Source: an uncultured Acidiphilium sp.
Lineage (GTDB): Bacteria > Bacillota > Clostridia > Christensenellales > Borkfalkiaceae
Assembly (NCBI GenBank): GCA_902495325.1
Contig: CABUWK010000009.1
Location: forward strand, 1 to 64,000
Length of the DNA: 64,000 nt
Direction of reading: 5' to 3'
Shown here: piece after piece, positions 8,270 to 18,400 of the stretch
Layout of the letters: each line of letters starts with the position of its first letter
Numbering within the stretch: position 1 is the stretch's first letter
Translations under genes and position numbers: made by a program
The notes under the pieces: generated by a model
What the model saw: only the letters and a program-made list of their open reading frames with translations
Database searches by the model: none
What the model was told of the DNA's origin: nothing

Positions 8270-10918
8270 TCAGATAAGTTCGAGTTCCCAGACCTTTTCA
8301 AGCGGAGAGGTATAGGGGTTCACGCTCGTGGCGAAGCCCTTCACCGTGTTGCTGTTGAAGGCATACAGGTTTTTACGCTGATATACGGGAAGTTCTACCG
8401 CAAGGTCGAGTACGAGACCCATAGCTTCTTTATAGATCGAAGTTCTCTGAGCCTGATCGTCGATCGCTCTCGCGTCGTCGATCAGATCGCTGAGTCTGTT
8501 GATGATCGAAGTTTCTTCCGGATAGGTGGACTGACTTTCCTTGATCTCGCGGTAACCCCATGCATAAACGGAGGTAGCCGAGGAGTTCTTGTGGTAAACC
8601 TGATACATATCGGGATCGATCGTCGAACCCCATGCGGCAGCCCACACTTCGAGAGAGCCGGTGGCAAGTTTGGTAAGCGCGTAGGTATCGGCAACGACTT
8701 CCACGTTCCAACCCATATCGTTCAGGATCTCCGCAGCCTGTTTGAACACGGGGTAAGTCGGGTGTTCGGTGATGGAGGAACCTGCGATCGTGAACTTGAT
8801 CTTCAGTTCGCCGCTGCCGGAGGAAACGCCCGCGGCGTTCATATAAGCCTGGATCTTTTCTCTTGCCTTCTTTTCGGTCGTCCACGTTGCATAGTCGTGA
8901 CCGTTCGGAAGGGACGCGCCGCCTTTATCTCTGGGATAAGCCCAGCTTTCCATGGACATCGGCCAGTCGATCGTTTTGCAGGTACCGGACTGATAGAAGC
9001 TCAGCGCAAGCGAGGTTTCCATCGCCGCCATGATCGCTTTTCTAACGTTGATGTTCGGCACTTTACCGGCGTTGATACCGATATAACCGTAACCGAGCTG
9101 CCAGGAATCGAGAGTCGTGATCCCTTTGGATTCCATGCCTTTGAGTCTGTTGGCGTTTGCCTTGGTGAACTGAGGAACGATATAATCGAGTTCTCCGTTT
9201 TCAAGCTTATCGATCGCGTTGGACGCGCTCGTAACGACCATACGGAGCTTTTCGCTCTTTACGTCGAACATGAAGTTGTGGTTCGCTTTGAAGTAAACGA
9301 TGTTGCTGTTGATAAAGCCGGAACCGCTCGGGTTATCGCTGTCGTTTCTGTCTGTCGCCTTGAAAGGACCTGCGCCGACGGGAATTTCGACGTGCGTCAA
9401 AGACTGAATGGTCTTGCTCTGGAATTCGTAATCACTCCATTCCACGCCGTATTTGTTTTCGGTAATATTGATCGTTCTGCCGTTGGGGTGATCGCTGTCC
9501 GCCGTGTAATAATGCGCGGGCGCGACCGTGAAACCGAAGTTATAAATGGCTTTCGGGTCGGTACCTTCCAGGGTGATCTGCAAAACGGCGTATTCGTTCT
9601 CGTTCGCGACCGTTCCGTCATCCTTATAATTGCTTGCGACTTTGTAAGTCGTGCTGCCGATCGTAACTTCGCTCACGAGCTGATCTTCCGAACCCTGTCT
9701 CACGTGGCCGAGAGAACGGATCCCTTCGATATACGGATATGCAAGAGATTCGCCGACGTTCTGGTGAAGAATAACGGATTTCGCCTTAGCGGTATATTCC
9801 GTTTTCAGCGTGCCCGCCGTGCCCCAGTAAGAAAGAACGTTATTGAGTTCGCTCGTGGTCTTATCGTTGTAAACCCTGTTGATCGCGGCTTCTTCCGTGC
9901 CGTAGTTTTTAACGATCTCGGTCCCTTCGAATTTTTCGATCACCGATTTATCTTCTTTCCCCTCCACTTTCTTGTAAACGGGGGTGATATAACCTTCGTG
10001 AAGGAAGAATTTGAAAACGTCGTTCGAAAGTTCGGTCGCCCAATCCTTGTAAGGAGCGGTCGTAAGATCGTAAGATTCCTTTGCCGCCCTGTAGTCCGAC
10101 TGAAGTTCTTCTTTAAAGGTCTTCAGGGTCAGCTGGTAATCCGCAAGAAGCACGGCGTTATAATCGTTGTTTTCGACGGTGCCGACAGCCATTTTATACC
10201 CTGCGGAAACGGTGTGCGAAGCAATGGCTCTCTTCATTCCCTCTTCATCGAGGTTGTAAGAGTTCTGAGAACCTTGCACTTTTGCCGCCGTTTCGTAAAG
10301 AGCTCTCAGTTCGTTCAGTCTCATCGTGGCATAAGCGGAAGCCTGTCTCGAAATATTCGATTCCGTTTCGTCTCCGCCGCCCGAATAGTTGGTCTGTGTT
10401 CTGTACTGCGTAAGCCCTTTGATCTTGATGGAATACATCGTGGAAGACCCGGAGTAAACGGGATCGAGGTATTCGTACATGTTGAACATTACGTCGTTGA
10501 TCGTAAGAGGAACGCCGTCGGAGAATTTAAGCCCGTTCTTTAAAACGAACGTGTAAACGTTATCTCCGTTTACTTTTTCGATCTTATAATCCTTTACGAC
10601 GGTTGCATACTCGTCGCCCGCAACGGTCTTCCCGTTGCTGTCGGTCGAAAGCATGCCGATCTGCGTCATGCCGATCACGTCCTGGTCGGTTCCGGCAGTC
10701 GCATAAAACGGGTTATAAAGCCCGTTCAGCTCTTCCGTCATCAGAACGACGGCGTCTTTCTTCGTTCCGGTGTTGCCGCCGTTCGAAGTCGATTCGGATT
10801 CGTTCGTCGATTCGTTGCCGGGTTTTTTCTTGCAGGCGATCAGCGACGCCGAGCAGGAAACCGCCATCGCCACCGCAAGCGAGCTGCTGAGGATACGGAT
10901 CAATGATTTCTTTTTCAT
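8270..10918 (-). CDS. oppA: peptide ABC transporter substrate-binding lipoprotein (OppA-like, oversized)
   Basis: An extracellular solute-binding protein (SBP_bac_5 family) that would deliver peptides to OppBC. The signal peptide ends in the lipobox LIAC with Cys29 as the lipidation site, followed by a Ser/Asn/Glu-rich tether. Family motifs include TFVLKNGLKFSDGVPLTINDV near residue 125 and, toward the C terminus, WAAAWGSTIDPDMYQVYH. At 882 residues it is far longer than the usual 520-600. The extra sequence lies largely in the first half (about residues 150-480). GGAGG sits 9 bases before the ATG, inside the last codons of the preceding gene. Ligand specificity cannot be deduced. Confidence 0.93.
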   Translation of the reverse strand: MKKKSLIRILSSSLAVAMAVSCSASLIACKKKPGNESTNESESTSNGGNTGTKKDAVVLMTEELNGLYNPFYATAGTDQDVIGMTQIGMLSTDSNGKTVAGDEYATVVKDYKIEKVNGDNVYTFVLKNGLKFSDGVPLTINDVMFNMYEYLDPVYSGSSTMYSIKIKGLTQYRTQTNYSGGGDETESNISRQASAYATMRLNELRALYETAAKVQGSQNSYNLDEEGMKRAIASHTVSAGYKMAVGTVENNDYNAVLLADYQLTLKTFKEELQSDYRAAKESYDLTTAPYKDWATELSNDVFKFFLHEGYITPVYKKVEGKEDKSVIEKFEGTEIVKNYGTEEAAINRVYNDKTTSELNNVLSYWGTAGTLKTEYTAKAKSVILHQNVGESLAYPYIEGIRSLGHVRQGSEDQLVSEVTIGSTTYKVASNYKDDGTVANENEYAVLQITLEGTDPKAIYNFGFTVAPAHYYTADSDHPNGRTINITENKYGVEWSDYEFQSKTIQSLTHVEIPVGAGPFKATDRNDSDNPSGSGFINSNIVYFKANHNFMFDVKSEKLRMVVTSASNAIDKLENGELDYIVPQFTKANANRLKGMESKGITTLDSWQLGYGYIGINAGKVPNINVRKAIMAAMETSLALSFYQSGTCKTIDWPMSMESWAYPRDKGGASLPNGHDYATWTTEKKAREKIQAYMNAAGVSSGSGELKIKFTIAGSSITEHPTYPVFKQAAEILNDMGWNVEVVADTYALTKLATGSLEVWAAAWGSTIDPDMYQVYHKNSSATSVYAWGYREIKESQSTYPEETSIINRLSDLIDDARAIDDQAQRTSIYKEAMGLVLDLAVELPVYQRKNLYAFNSNTVKGFATSVNPYTSPLEKVWELELI

Positions 10919-10924
10919 GGTTAA

Positions 10925-12421
10925 TTACCTCCGTTCTTGTATGATATAAGACTCTTGTTTGAATTTTTCTGTTTCTTCGTAAACAGTCGTCGTAAACTGA
11001 ATGGTTATCTTACCTTCTGCGTTGACCTTAGTCGTTTCGGGATTCACTTTATACGTTATAAAGTCGAGATACTCGTTTTTCTCGCCGTAGACGACCAAGC
11101 CGAACTTCGTGACGTCCGCCGTGATGCCGGTCGTATCGCCGTTTGCGAGAAGGTTGAAGGAATACTCGCCGCTGAACGCCTGCAACCCGCCGATCCTCAT
11201 TTCGGCAGAAGCAATAGAAACTTTGAGGTTTGCGCCCTCTTCGATCTCTCCGGAGAACAAACCGAACGAAATATCGGTCTTTCTCGCGCCGCAGCTTGCG
11301 TAATCGAAAGTCACGTTCTCAAAAGCGATATCCGTGATCTGCGAAGTCTTCGCGATCGCGCCGAACAACCCGCCCTTCGTTGCCGAAGAGGAATTGAATT
11401 TTGCGGAAATGTTGGTAAAGCGATAGGTCTTTCCCGTTTCCTTGCCGTAGATCTTTCCCGTGAAAGTGCCATTCACGAAAGCCGCCGGCCAGTTCTTCCC
11501 CGTGAAGTCGAGATCGTCGGAGATCTCGTAATATCCGTTTGCGGCGGCATATTTCACGAACTGATCCGCATTTTCGATCCTGTAAAGGTCTCCTTCGAGG
11601 AATTTTACGTAGATCTTGTATACGCTGTTCTGCGCAACGCCGTTCTCGTCGAGCGAACCGTTATGATAAAGATATTCGCCCTCGATCTTCTGCGTACATG
11701 CCTCGTCGGTATAAGCGGATTCGAAAGTTTTGTTGGCGACCTTGGGGAAAGTATAGTTTCTGCCGCCGCCGAGGCTCGTGGTATATTCCACCGCGCCGTT
11801 GTCCCAGTAAGGCAGATACAGGCGGGCTTCCCACTCGCTTTCCGTGCCTTTCAGCTCGGAAGGGATCGCCGCGATATCCGTTTTATCATACTGTTCCCAC
11901 ACGCCGTCGGCGTTCTCGTAATAATACTCGAAACGGTAAAACTCGATCCAGGCGGCGTAAAGTTTGATCTCAACCACCTTTTTATCGTCGGCTTTGCAAT
12001 CGATCGTATCGTTAGCAAAATCCCACTTATCGGCATAGGAATAGGTAACGTTTCCCGCCTCGTCCGTGATCTCCGTTCTCGTACGATACCAGCCGAGAAG
12101 CATATGTCCGAGTTTCGTGAGCGGGTACGGGTTCGTCTGATCGTCGTATCCGATGAACGGTCTTTTACTGTCTACCGGATCGACGATCTTGATGTGAACG
12201 TAACCGTTTTCGTCCGCCGTGTAGTTGGACGGTTTGTACATGTCCGTAAGCGAAACTTTTTCGTTTCCGGCAAGCGTTCCGCCACCCGTATCAAAGTTCA
12301 CGACCACGGTATAGCCCGCGGCTTCGTTCTGTTTGATCACGTCGTTGGCACACGAGGCAAGCCCCAGTGTGCCGACAGCCAGCAGAACGGAAAAAACGAC
12401 AATTAAAATTCTTTTTTTCAT
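10925..12421 (-). CDS. surface lipoprotein with an InlB-type repeat
   Basis: A 498-residue predicted lipoprotein. The signal peptide ends LASC with Cys24 as the lipid site. Residues about 38-165 resemble an InlB/Listeria-Bacteroides repeat (VVNFDTGGGTLAGNEKV ... LGHMLLGWYRTRTE ... LYAAWIEF). Residues about 285-390 have a GLUG or beta-helix-like character (FVKYAAANGYYEISDDLDFT, GGLFGAIAKTSQITDIAFEN). The function is unknown; a surface or binding role is inferred from signal and repeats. It lies between the subtilase and oppA with gaps of 24 and 6 bases, so all three are probably translated from one mRNA. Confidence 0.75.
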   Translation of the reverse strand: MKKRILIVVFSVLLAVGTLGLASCANDVIKQNEAAGYTVVVNFDTGGGTLAGNEKVSLTDMYKPSNYTADENGYVHIKIVDPVDSKRPFIGYDDQTNPYPLTKLGHMLLGWYRTRTEITDEAGNVTYSYADKWDFANDTIDCKADDKKVVEIKLYAAWIEFYRFEYYYENADGVWEQYDKTDIAAIPSELKGTESEWEARLYLPYWDNGAVEYTTSLGGGRNYTFPKVANKTFESAYTDEACTQKIEGEYLYHNGSLDENGVAQNSVYKIYVKFLEGDLYRIENADQFVKYAAANGYYEISDDLDFTGKNWPAAFVNGTFTGKIYGKETGKTYRFTNISAKFNSSSATKGGLFGAIAKTSQITDIAFENVTFDYASCGARKTDISFGLFSGEIEEGANLKVSIASAEMRIGGLQAFSGEYSFNLLANGDTTGITADVTKFGLVVYGEKNEYLDFITYKVNPETTKVNAEGKITIQFTTTVYEETEKFKQESYIIQERR

Positions 12422-12445
12422 GGTCTTTCCTTCTCGTTGTCCGGA

Positions 12446-15400
12446 TCAGACGTTATTTTTCTTTCTCGTGAGCACGAATGCGACGCCTGCGATCGCAAGT
12501 ACGGAAACGGGGATCAGCCCTTTCATTCCGTCGATCGCGTTTTTGCAGCCCTTCTTCTTACCCGTCGATTCTTCGGCGGAGCTGTCCGTTCTTCCGTCGG
12601 ACGAAGATTCTTCCGACGAAGGTTCTTTCGAATCGCTTTCGCTTTCCGAAGTGCTCTCGTTTCTCTTCTTCAGGTATTCGATCGTGTTTTCCGCGTTTTC
12701 CAGATAAGAATAGTTGGTGACGAGGGCTTTCTGATCGAGAGAAGTAAGCGCGTCGTAAGCGGTACGAGCCGCAACGACGGTCGCTTCGTCGTCAAGCGTT
12801 ACGTCGGCAGGGATCGCGGAGATCAGGTCGATCACGGCGAGGGTCGCGTCCATCGTGGCGTTGCTGCCGTTGACGACCGTACCGAAATACTGCCCGAAGA
12901 TGAACGAATCGTAATTTCTGCCGTTTGCGGGTTTCACCATCACGATCTTGTTTTCAAGTTTTCCGATGTATCCCACGAAGTTCGCGCCGTAGTAATAGTT
13001 GGTGATATTGCCGCCCGTCTGCCACATGAAGTAATCGGTGATCCCGAGCCCGCCGAATTCTTCGGTATAAGGCGCGTTTGCGGAATCCGCGGCATAGGAA
13101 GAATCGTAATCTTCTTCGAGGATCGGAGCGTCATAGCCTTTGAACACGACCATCTTAAGATCGGTGCAACCGAAGAACGATTTGTCGCCGATCGCTTTCA
13201 GCGTGGAAGGCAGGACTACGTTCACGACGGAAACGTTTTCGAACGCTTTCGCGGAAATTCTGACCGTTCCCTCTTCCACCGTATAGGTAGTAGCGCTCAT
13301 GAGCGCGGGATAGGAAACAAGCTGAAGCCCGGTTTCGATCTTCTGATAGAGGACGCCGTCGATCACGCGGATGTTTTCGCCGATGTCGTACGTATTCTCT
13401 TCCGTTTTCCCGATCGGCTTGCCGTTGAAGATCAGATCTTTCGTTCTGCCGTAGGTTGCGATCGAAGTGCCCGCGAACGGGTTTTCGCCGAGTTCCTTCA
13501 GATTTTCGCCGAAGGTAACGGAAGTAAGTTTCGTGTTTTCGAACGCGAAGTCTCCGACGGAAACCGCATTCTTTAAGTTGACGGAAGAGATCGCGGTATT
13601 GCGGAACGCCGCCGCGCCGATCTCCGCCAGTTCGTCAAGCCCGTCGACGCGGACAAGGTTGTAACAATTTTCGAACGCGCTTGCGGAAACGGTCGCGCCG
13701 TCTGCGATCTGCGCGCTTGTCGCATAGCTCATCGCGAAAGCGTATTCGCCGATCGTTTTCACGTTTGCGAGGTCGACCGATCCGATCTTCGTACCGAAGT
13801 AAGCGTAATCGCCGACCGCGGTCATCTCCGCGTTAAGCCCCGTAGCGGTCAGAGCCGTACAGAATGCGAACGCGTAATCGGGAACGGCGGTGATGCCGCT
13901 TCCGAAAGAAACGTTCTTCAACGCTTCGTTGCCCATGAACGCAGCCGTGCCGAGTTCGTTTGCGGAAGTAAGCGCAACCGTTTCGATCGCAGGAGCGAAC
14001 AAGGAAAGCTTTCTGCCGAGCAGTACGACTTTTCCGTCCGAAACGATCTTGTTAGCCGCATAGGAATACTGATTGTTTTCACGCTGATATTCGGGGGTCA
14101 TCATACCGCTGAACGCATAGTTCCCGACGGAGACGACCTTGGAAAGATCGGCGCTTAAAAGCGAAACGTTGTTATAGAAGGCGTAATTTCCGATTGCCGC
14201 CCCCTCGCCCAGAGTAAGCAAGGACAATCTCGCGTTGCCCATGAACGCCGACGCGCCGATCGTAACGTTGTTGCCGATCGTAACTTTTTCGAGCGTGGAA
14301 TAGGTCCCGCTTAAAATGTTGAATTTCAGATAAGTGTTCGTTTCGACCGTCTTCCCTTCGCTGTCTTTCACAACGTATTCGTACGTCTGATAGTTCGAGA
14401 AGCTCTGCGAGTTTTCATACAGTCCCTGCGTGCTGATCGGACAGAAGAACGCAGCCTCGCCGAGCGTAACGTGATTGCCGACCGTAACTTCTTTCATCGA
14501 AACGTTATACGCGAACGCATAGCTGCCGACGGTCGCGTTGTCCGCGATCGTTGCCGAAGCGATCTTCGTCAAGGCGAAAGCGTAGTCCCCGACCGAGGTC
14601 ACGCCGGAAAGGTCGGGCGTTGCGCCGAGGTTCGTTTTGTGGAAGGCGTAATCGCCGATCTCTTTCAGGTTGCCGCCGGTGAAACTTCTCAGGTTTTCGC
14701 AACCGGCGAAAGCGTATTCTCCGATCGTCGTCGCGTTTTCCGCAACCACGAAGTACACCCTGAGGTTACCCGAGCAGGCGCCCGCGGCGATCTTCTTTGC
14801 CGAAGTTCTCACCGTGTTGGAAGCATACGCGGGTGCGACGAGAACGAGTTCGTCGTCCTTTACGAGATATCCGCCGTTGTTTTCCGCCGTGAATACGGAA
14901 CCTTCGGCAAGATTGAATTTCGCAACGTTCGTCCCCGCGAACGCATATTCGCCGATGACGGAAACGTCTTTGCCGAGCAAGACCGAAGTCAATGCGGAAC
15001 AATCGCGGAACGCGTAAGAAGAAATAACGGAAGCGTTGATGTCGATGCTCTTCAGCTTGTCGCAAAGGGCAAACGCCATGGAACCGATCTTGATCTTCGC
15101 CGCGTTGAAGGTGACGGATTCGAGATATTCGTTCTTATAGAAGGCGCCGATGCCGAGAGACTGCGAGCTTTCGGGAAGCGTGAGCGACGTGAGTTTGTTG
15201 AACGCGAAGGAATAGTTTCCGATCGCGTTGACGGACGCGAGGTTCACATAAGAAAGTCCGCACTGAGCAAACGCCCTTTCGTTGATGAATTTAACGTGTT
15301 CGAGGTTGATCGAAGTGAGGTTCGTACAACCGAAGAACGCATAGGTGCCGATCCTCGTCAGCGTGGACGGCAGCACGACTTCTTTCAGAGCCGTAAGCCC

Positions 15401-18400
15401 CGCAAACGCATAGGAGTTGATCGTGGTAACGCCTTCGGGGATCACGATCTTGGTGATCGTATCTTCGCCGAGGTAGCTCTGTTTGATGTAATAAGGATCT
15501 TCCTCGTCGATTACGTCTCCCGCGGAAGTGTCTTTATCCACATATTCGTAGTGAGAGAACGCATAGGCGTAGATCGTGGTGATACCTCTGTCCGCAGGGA
15601 TCTCGACCACACCGCCGAGCCCTCTGTAGTTCATGAGGTAAATGCTGTTCGTCGTGAACGGATCCTTTACCGTGATCGAGATCTGCCCCGAATAAAGGGT
15701 GATCCTGCCGTCGAAGTAAACGTTCGCCATCACGACCGTGGAACCTTTCGCCTGCGCGACGATCGTTCCGTCTTCCGTCACCGTGGCGATCGACGGATTG
15801 CCGACCGTGAATTTAACGGAAGTTCTGTCGTTTCCGAAATAAGAATCGAGAACGTACTGCACTTTTACCGATTCGGAAGGGAACATCGAAAGGCTCGAAG
15901 AAGAACCGAAATCATACTCCCCGCCCGTAACGCCGATCTCTCTTTCGTCGGAAGAAACGTCGTAATATGCTTTGATCGTTTCGTAACCAGTCAGCGTGAA
16001 TTTGTTGACTTCGGGTACGGAGTAACCGCCGTTATACCCTTCTTCGCCCTTTTGAAGGACTTTGATCGTCGCCTGCGCTTTTACGGTGTTGCCTTTCGCG
16101 TCGCGACCGACCGCGGTGATCGTTGTCGTTCCGCTTTGCTTTGCCACGACCACACCATTGACGACGGACGCGATCGATTCGTCTTCCACTTCGTAGTTCA
16201 GCGTTTCCGTCCAGCTGTCCGAAGGATAAATGTTGAGATAGTCGGAAACGGATTTCGTTTCGTTGGGGCTGAGCCTGATCGTATCTTCCGTGAACGCAAG
16301 ACCGGTAAATTCGTCCGGCAGGCGGATCTGATACACGGCGGAGTTCATGGCGTAGTCGTAAACAACCGCAATAAAGCTGTTGTTGTTCTGTTCGATCGAA
16401 TAATTGCCGTTCTTGTCGATCTGAAGCCCGGCGGAGTTTTTCAGCTGTTCGATATAATCGGTCAGCTCGATCGTCACCTTGGAATCGGTGTTGAAGGAAG
16501 AATAAACAGGAGTGATATACTTGCCGAACGTTTCCATGCGGAAGCCGCTCGATCCCTGCACGATCTGACCGAACTGCATCGCCATCGTGTAGTGGTTATC
16601 GTAAATGCTCACGTCGGCGTAAAGTTTCGTTTTCTTCGTCGTTCTGTCATATTCGGTGCGATAGGTCACGTCCGTTACGACCGGAGCTTCGAAGTCTACA
16701 TACAGGGGGAATTCGAACACGTTTCTCGCGTTGTTCTGATCCTCGTTGTTGCCGTAGTCGATATAGGTGTACACGGAAACGGTATACTGCGTGTTATTCT
16801 TTAATTTATAAGTGAGCGGACTGAAATCGAGATCGATCGAGGAAGCGTAGATCGTGCTGCCCGAACTGAACGATTTTCTCTGGTTGTAACTCGTTTTGGT
16901 GTAAACGACCTTACCCGTAGAGTTTTCTTTGATTTCGATATCCACCTGTTTCACGTTACGGAGAAGCCCTGCGGAGATCGAACGGATCTTCGAAACGGAG
17001 TTGGAAGTTCCTTCGTTGATCAAAGATACGGCGATTTTTTCTTTCGCCGCCGCGATCTGCGTGGAAGAGGGGTTCTGCTTGAACCCGTACGCGCCGAGCG
17101 TGGTGATATAATCGGAATACAAGCCGCCGATCACGCGGGTCGCGTAAGCGTCCGGCATCATCTTGTCGTTATCGTCGAGACCGGCGTTGATCTCGTCGGC
17201 ATTCGTGTCGTAATACTCTTCGTCGAAGATGGGAGCTTCCGTCCAGTCGCCGTAGAAAGCGAGCAGAGGAAGATTCATGTCTACGTCCGTACCGCCGTCG
17301 GCTTTGAAGCGGATGAAACCTTCCACGTACATGCCGTATTCGAAGGAATCGTCCATATACTTTTTGTCTTCTTCGGAAAGAACGATCTCCACCGTGACTT
17401 TCGCGGAAGAATACGCCGCAACCGATACGCGGTCGCCGCTCACCGTTCCGTTCTGAACGTTCTTCACGCTCATCGTCGTACCGGAAAGGAGATAGCCTTC
17501 CTGCGTGACGACCGTGTCGCCGTGACCGGTGTACGTTTCGCTGACCCCTTCGGTCTGAATGACAGAAGAGAGTTTATAGGAAACCTGCTTGTCGCTGACG
17601 TTGTTCACGTCGAACGTCATGGTGTAAATTCCTTCTCTGTCCTTATCGTCGCCGAGTTCGAGTTTCGATTTGTCCATCGCGTTGCCGTCTTCGTCATACG
17701 TGGTAAGATAGGAAGCCGTCGTGACGGAATGTAAAATATTGATAAGCCCCGCGCCCTGTTTTCTCACGGCGTAAGGCAAACCGTTTTTGTTGTAGATGAT
17801 ATCCGCAGTCGACATCATCAGCTGATTGACGAGCGCGGTGACTTTCACGTTATATTCCGTGCTCTCTTTCGTAAGCCCGGAAAGACCGAGTCTCTGGGCG
17901 TTTTCGTCCGCTTTGACGTACTGGCGGATAAGCGCCGTTGCGCCCGCAAGGTTGGGAGACGCCATCGACGTACCGGAAAGTCTGTCGTAAGCCTGACCGG
18001 GAACCGCGGAGAGGATCTCGCCGCCGTGCGCCGTGATCTCGGGTTTGATCTTCAGATCGGAAGTCGGTCCCCAGGACGAGAAGTCGGACATGAACGGACC
18101 GGCGAGCTGAGATTTGGAGATCGTGATCTTTCCGGAAGGCTGAGCGGCAAGCTTCTCGCCTTCGTCCTGAGAAATGGAGCACGCCGCGCCGATATCGGAT
18201 CCGACGGACATGGAGATCGTACCGGAAACGTTGTTGTAAATGATAACGCCCGCCGCGCCTTTTTCTTTCAGCGCGACCCTCACCTTATCTTCGAACGTCG
18301 TCGTTCCGCGCTTGACGAGAACGATCTTGCCCGCATAATAAGAGGTTTCGTGCGTATAGTCGGACGATCTGCCGATGCCGGGGATCGTGACGTATTCGAA

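Noticed and set aside
8261..10543. A 760-codon plus-strand frame opposite oppA
   Set aside because: It mirrors the codon pattern of the real minus-strand gene, is Arg/Phe/Val-rich without domain sense, and lacks a ribosome site. The same applies to long plus-strand frames at 14471-16804, 18026-19774, 20036-25396, 25490-26809, 36988-38760, 39124-40902 and 41377-43305.
12446..12560. An LPXTG sortase signal at the end of the subtilase
   Set aside because: The tail has a membrane helix and basic end but no LPXTG-like pentapeptide; the preceding motif is GCKNAIDGMKG.
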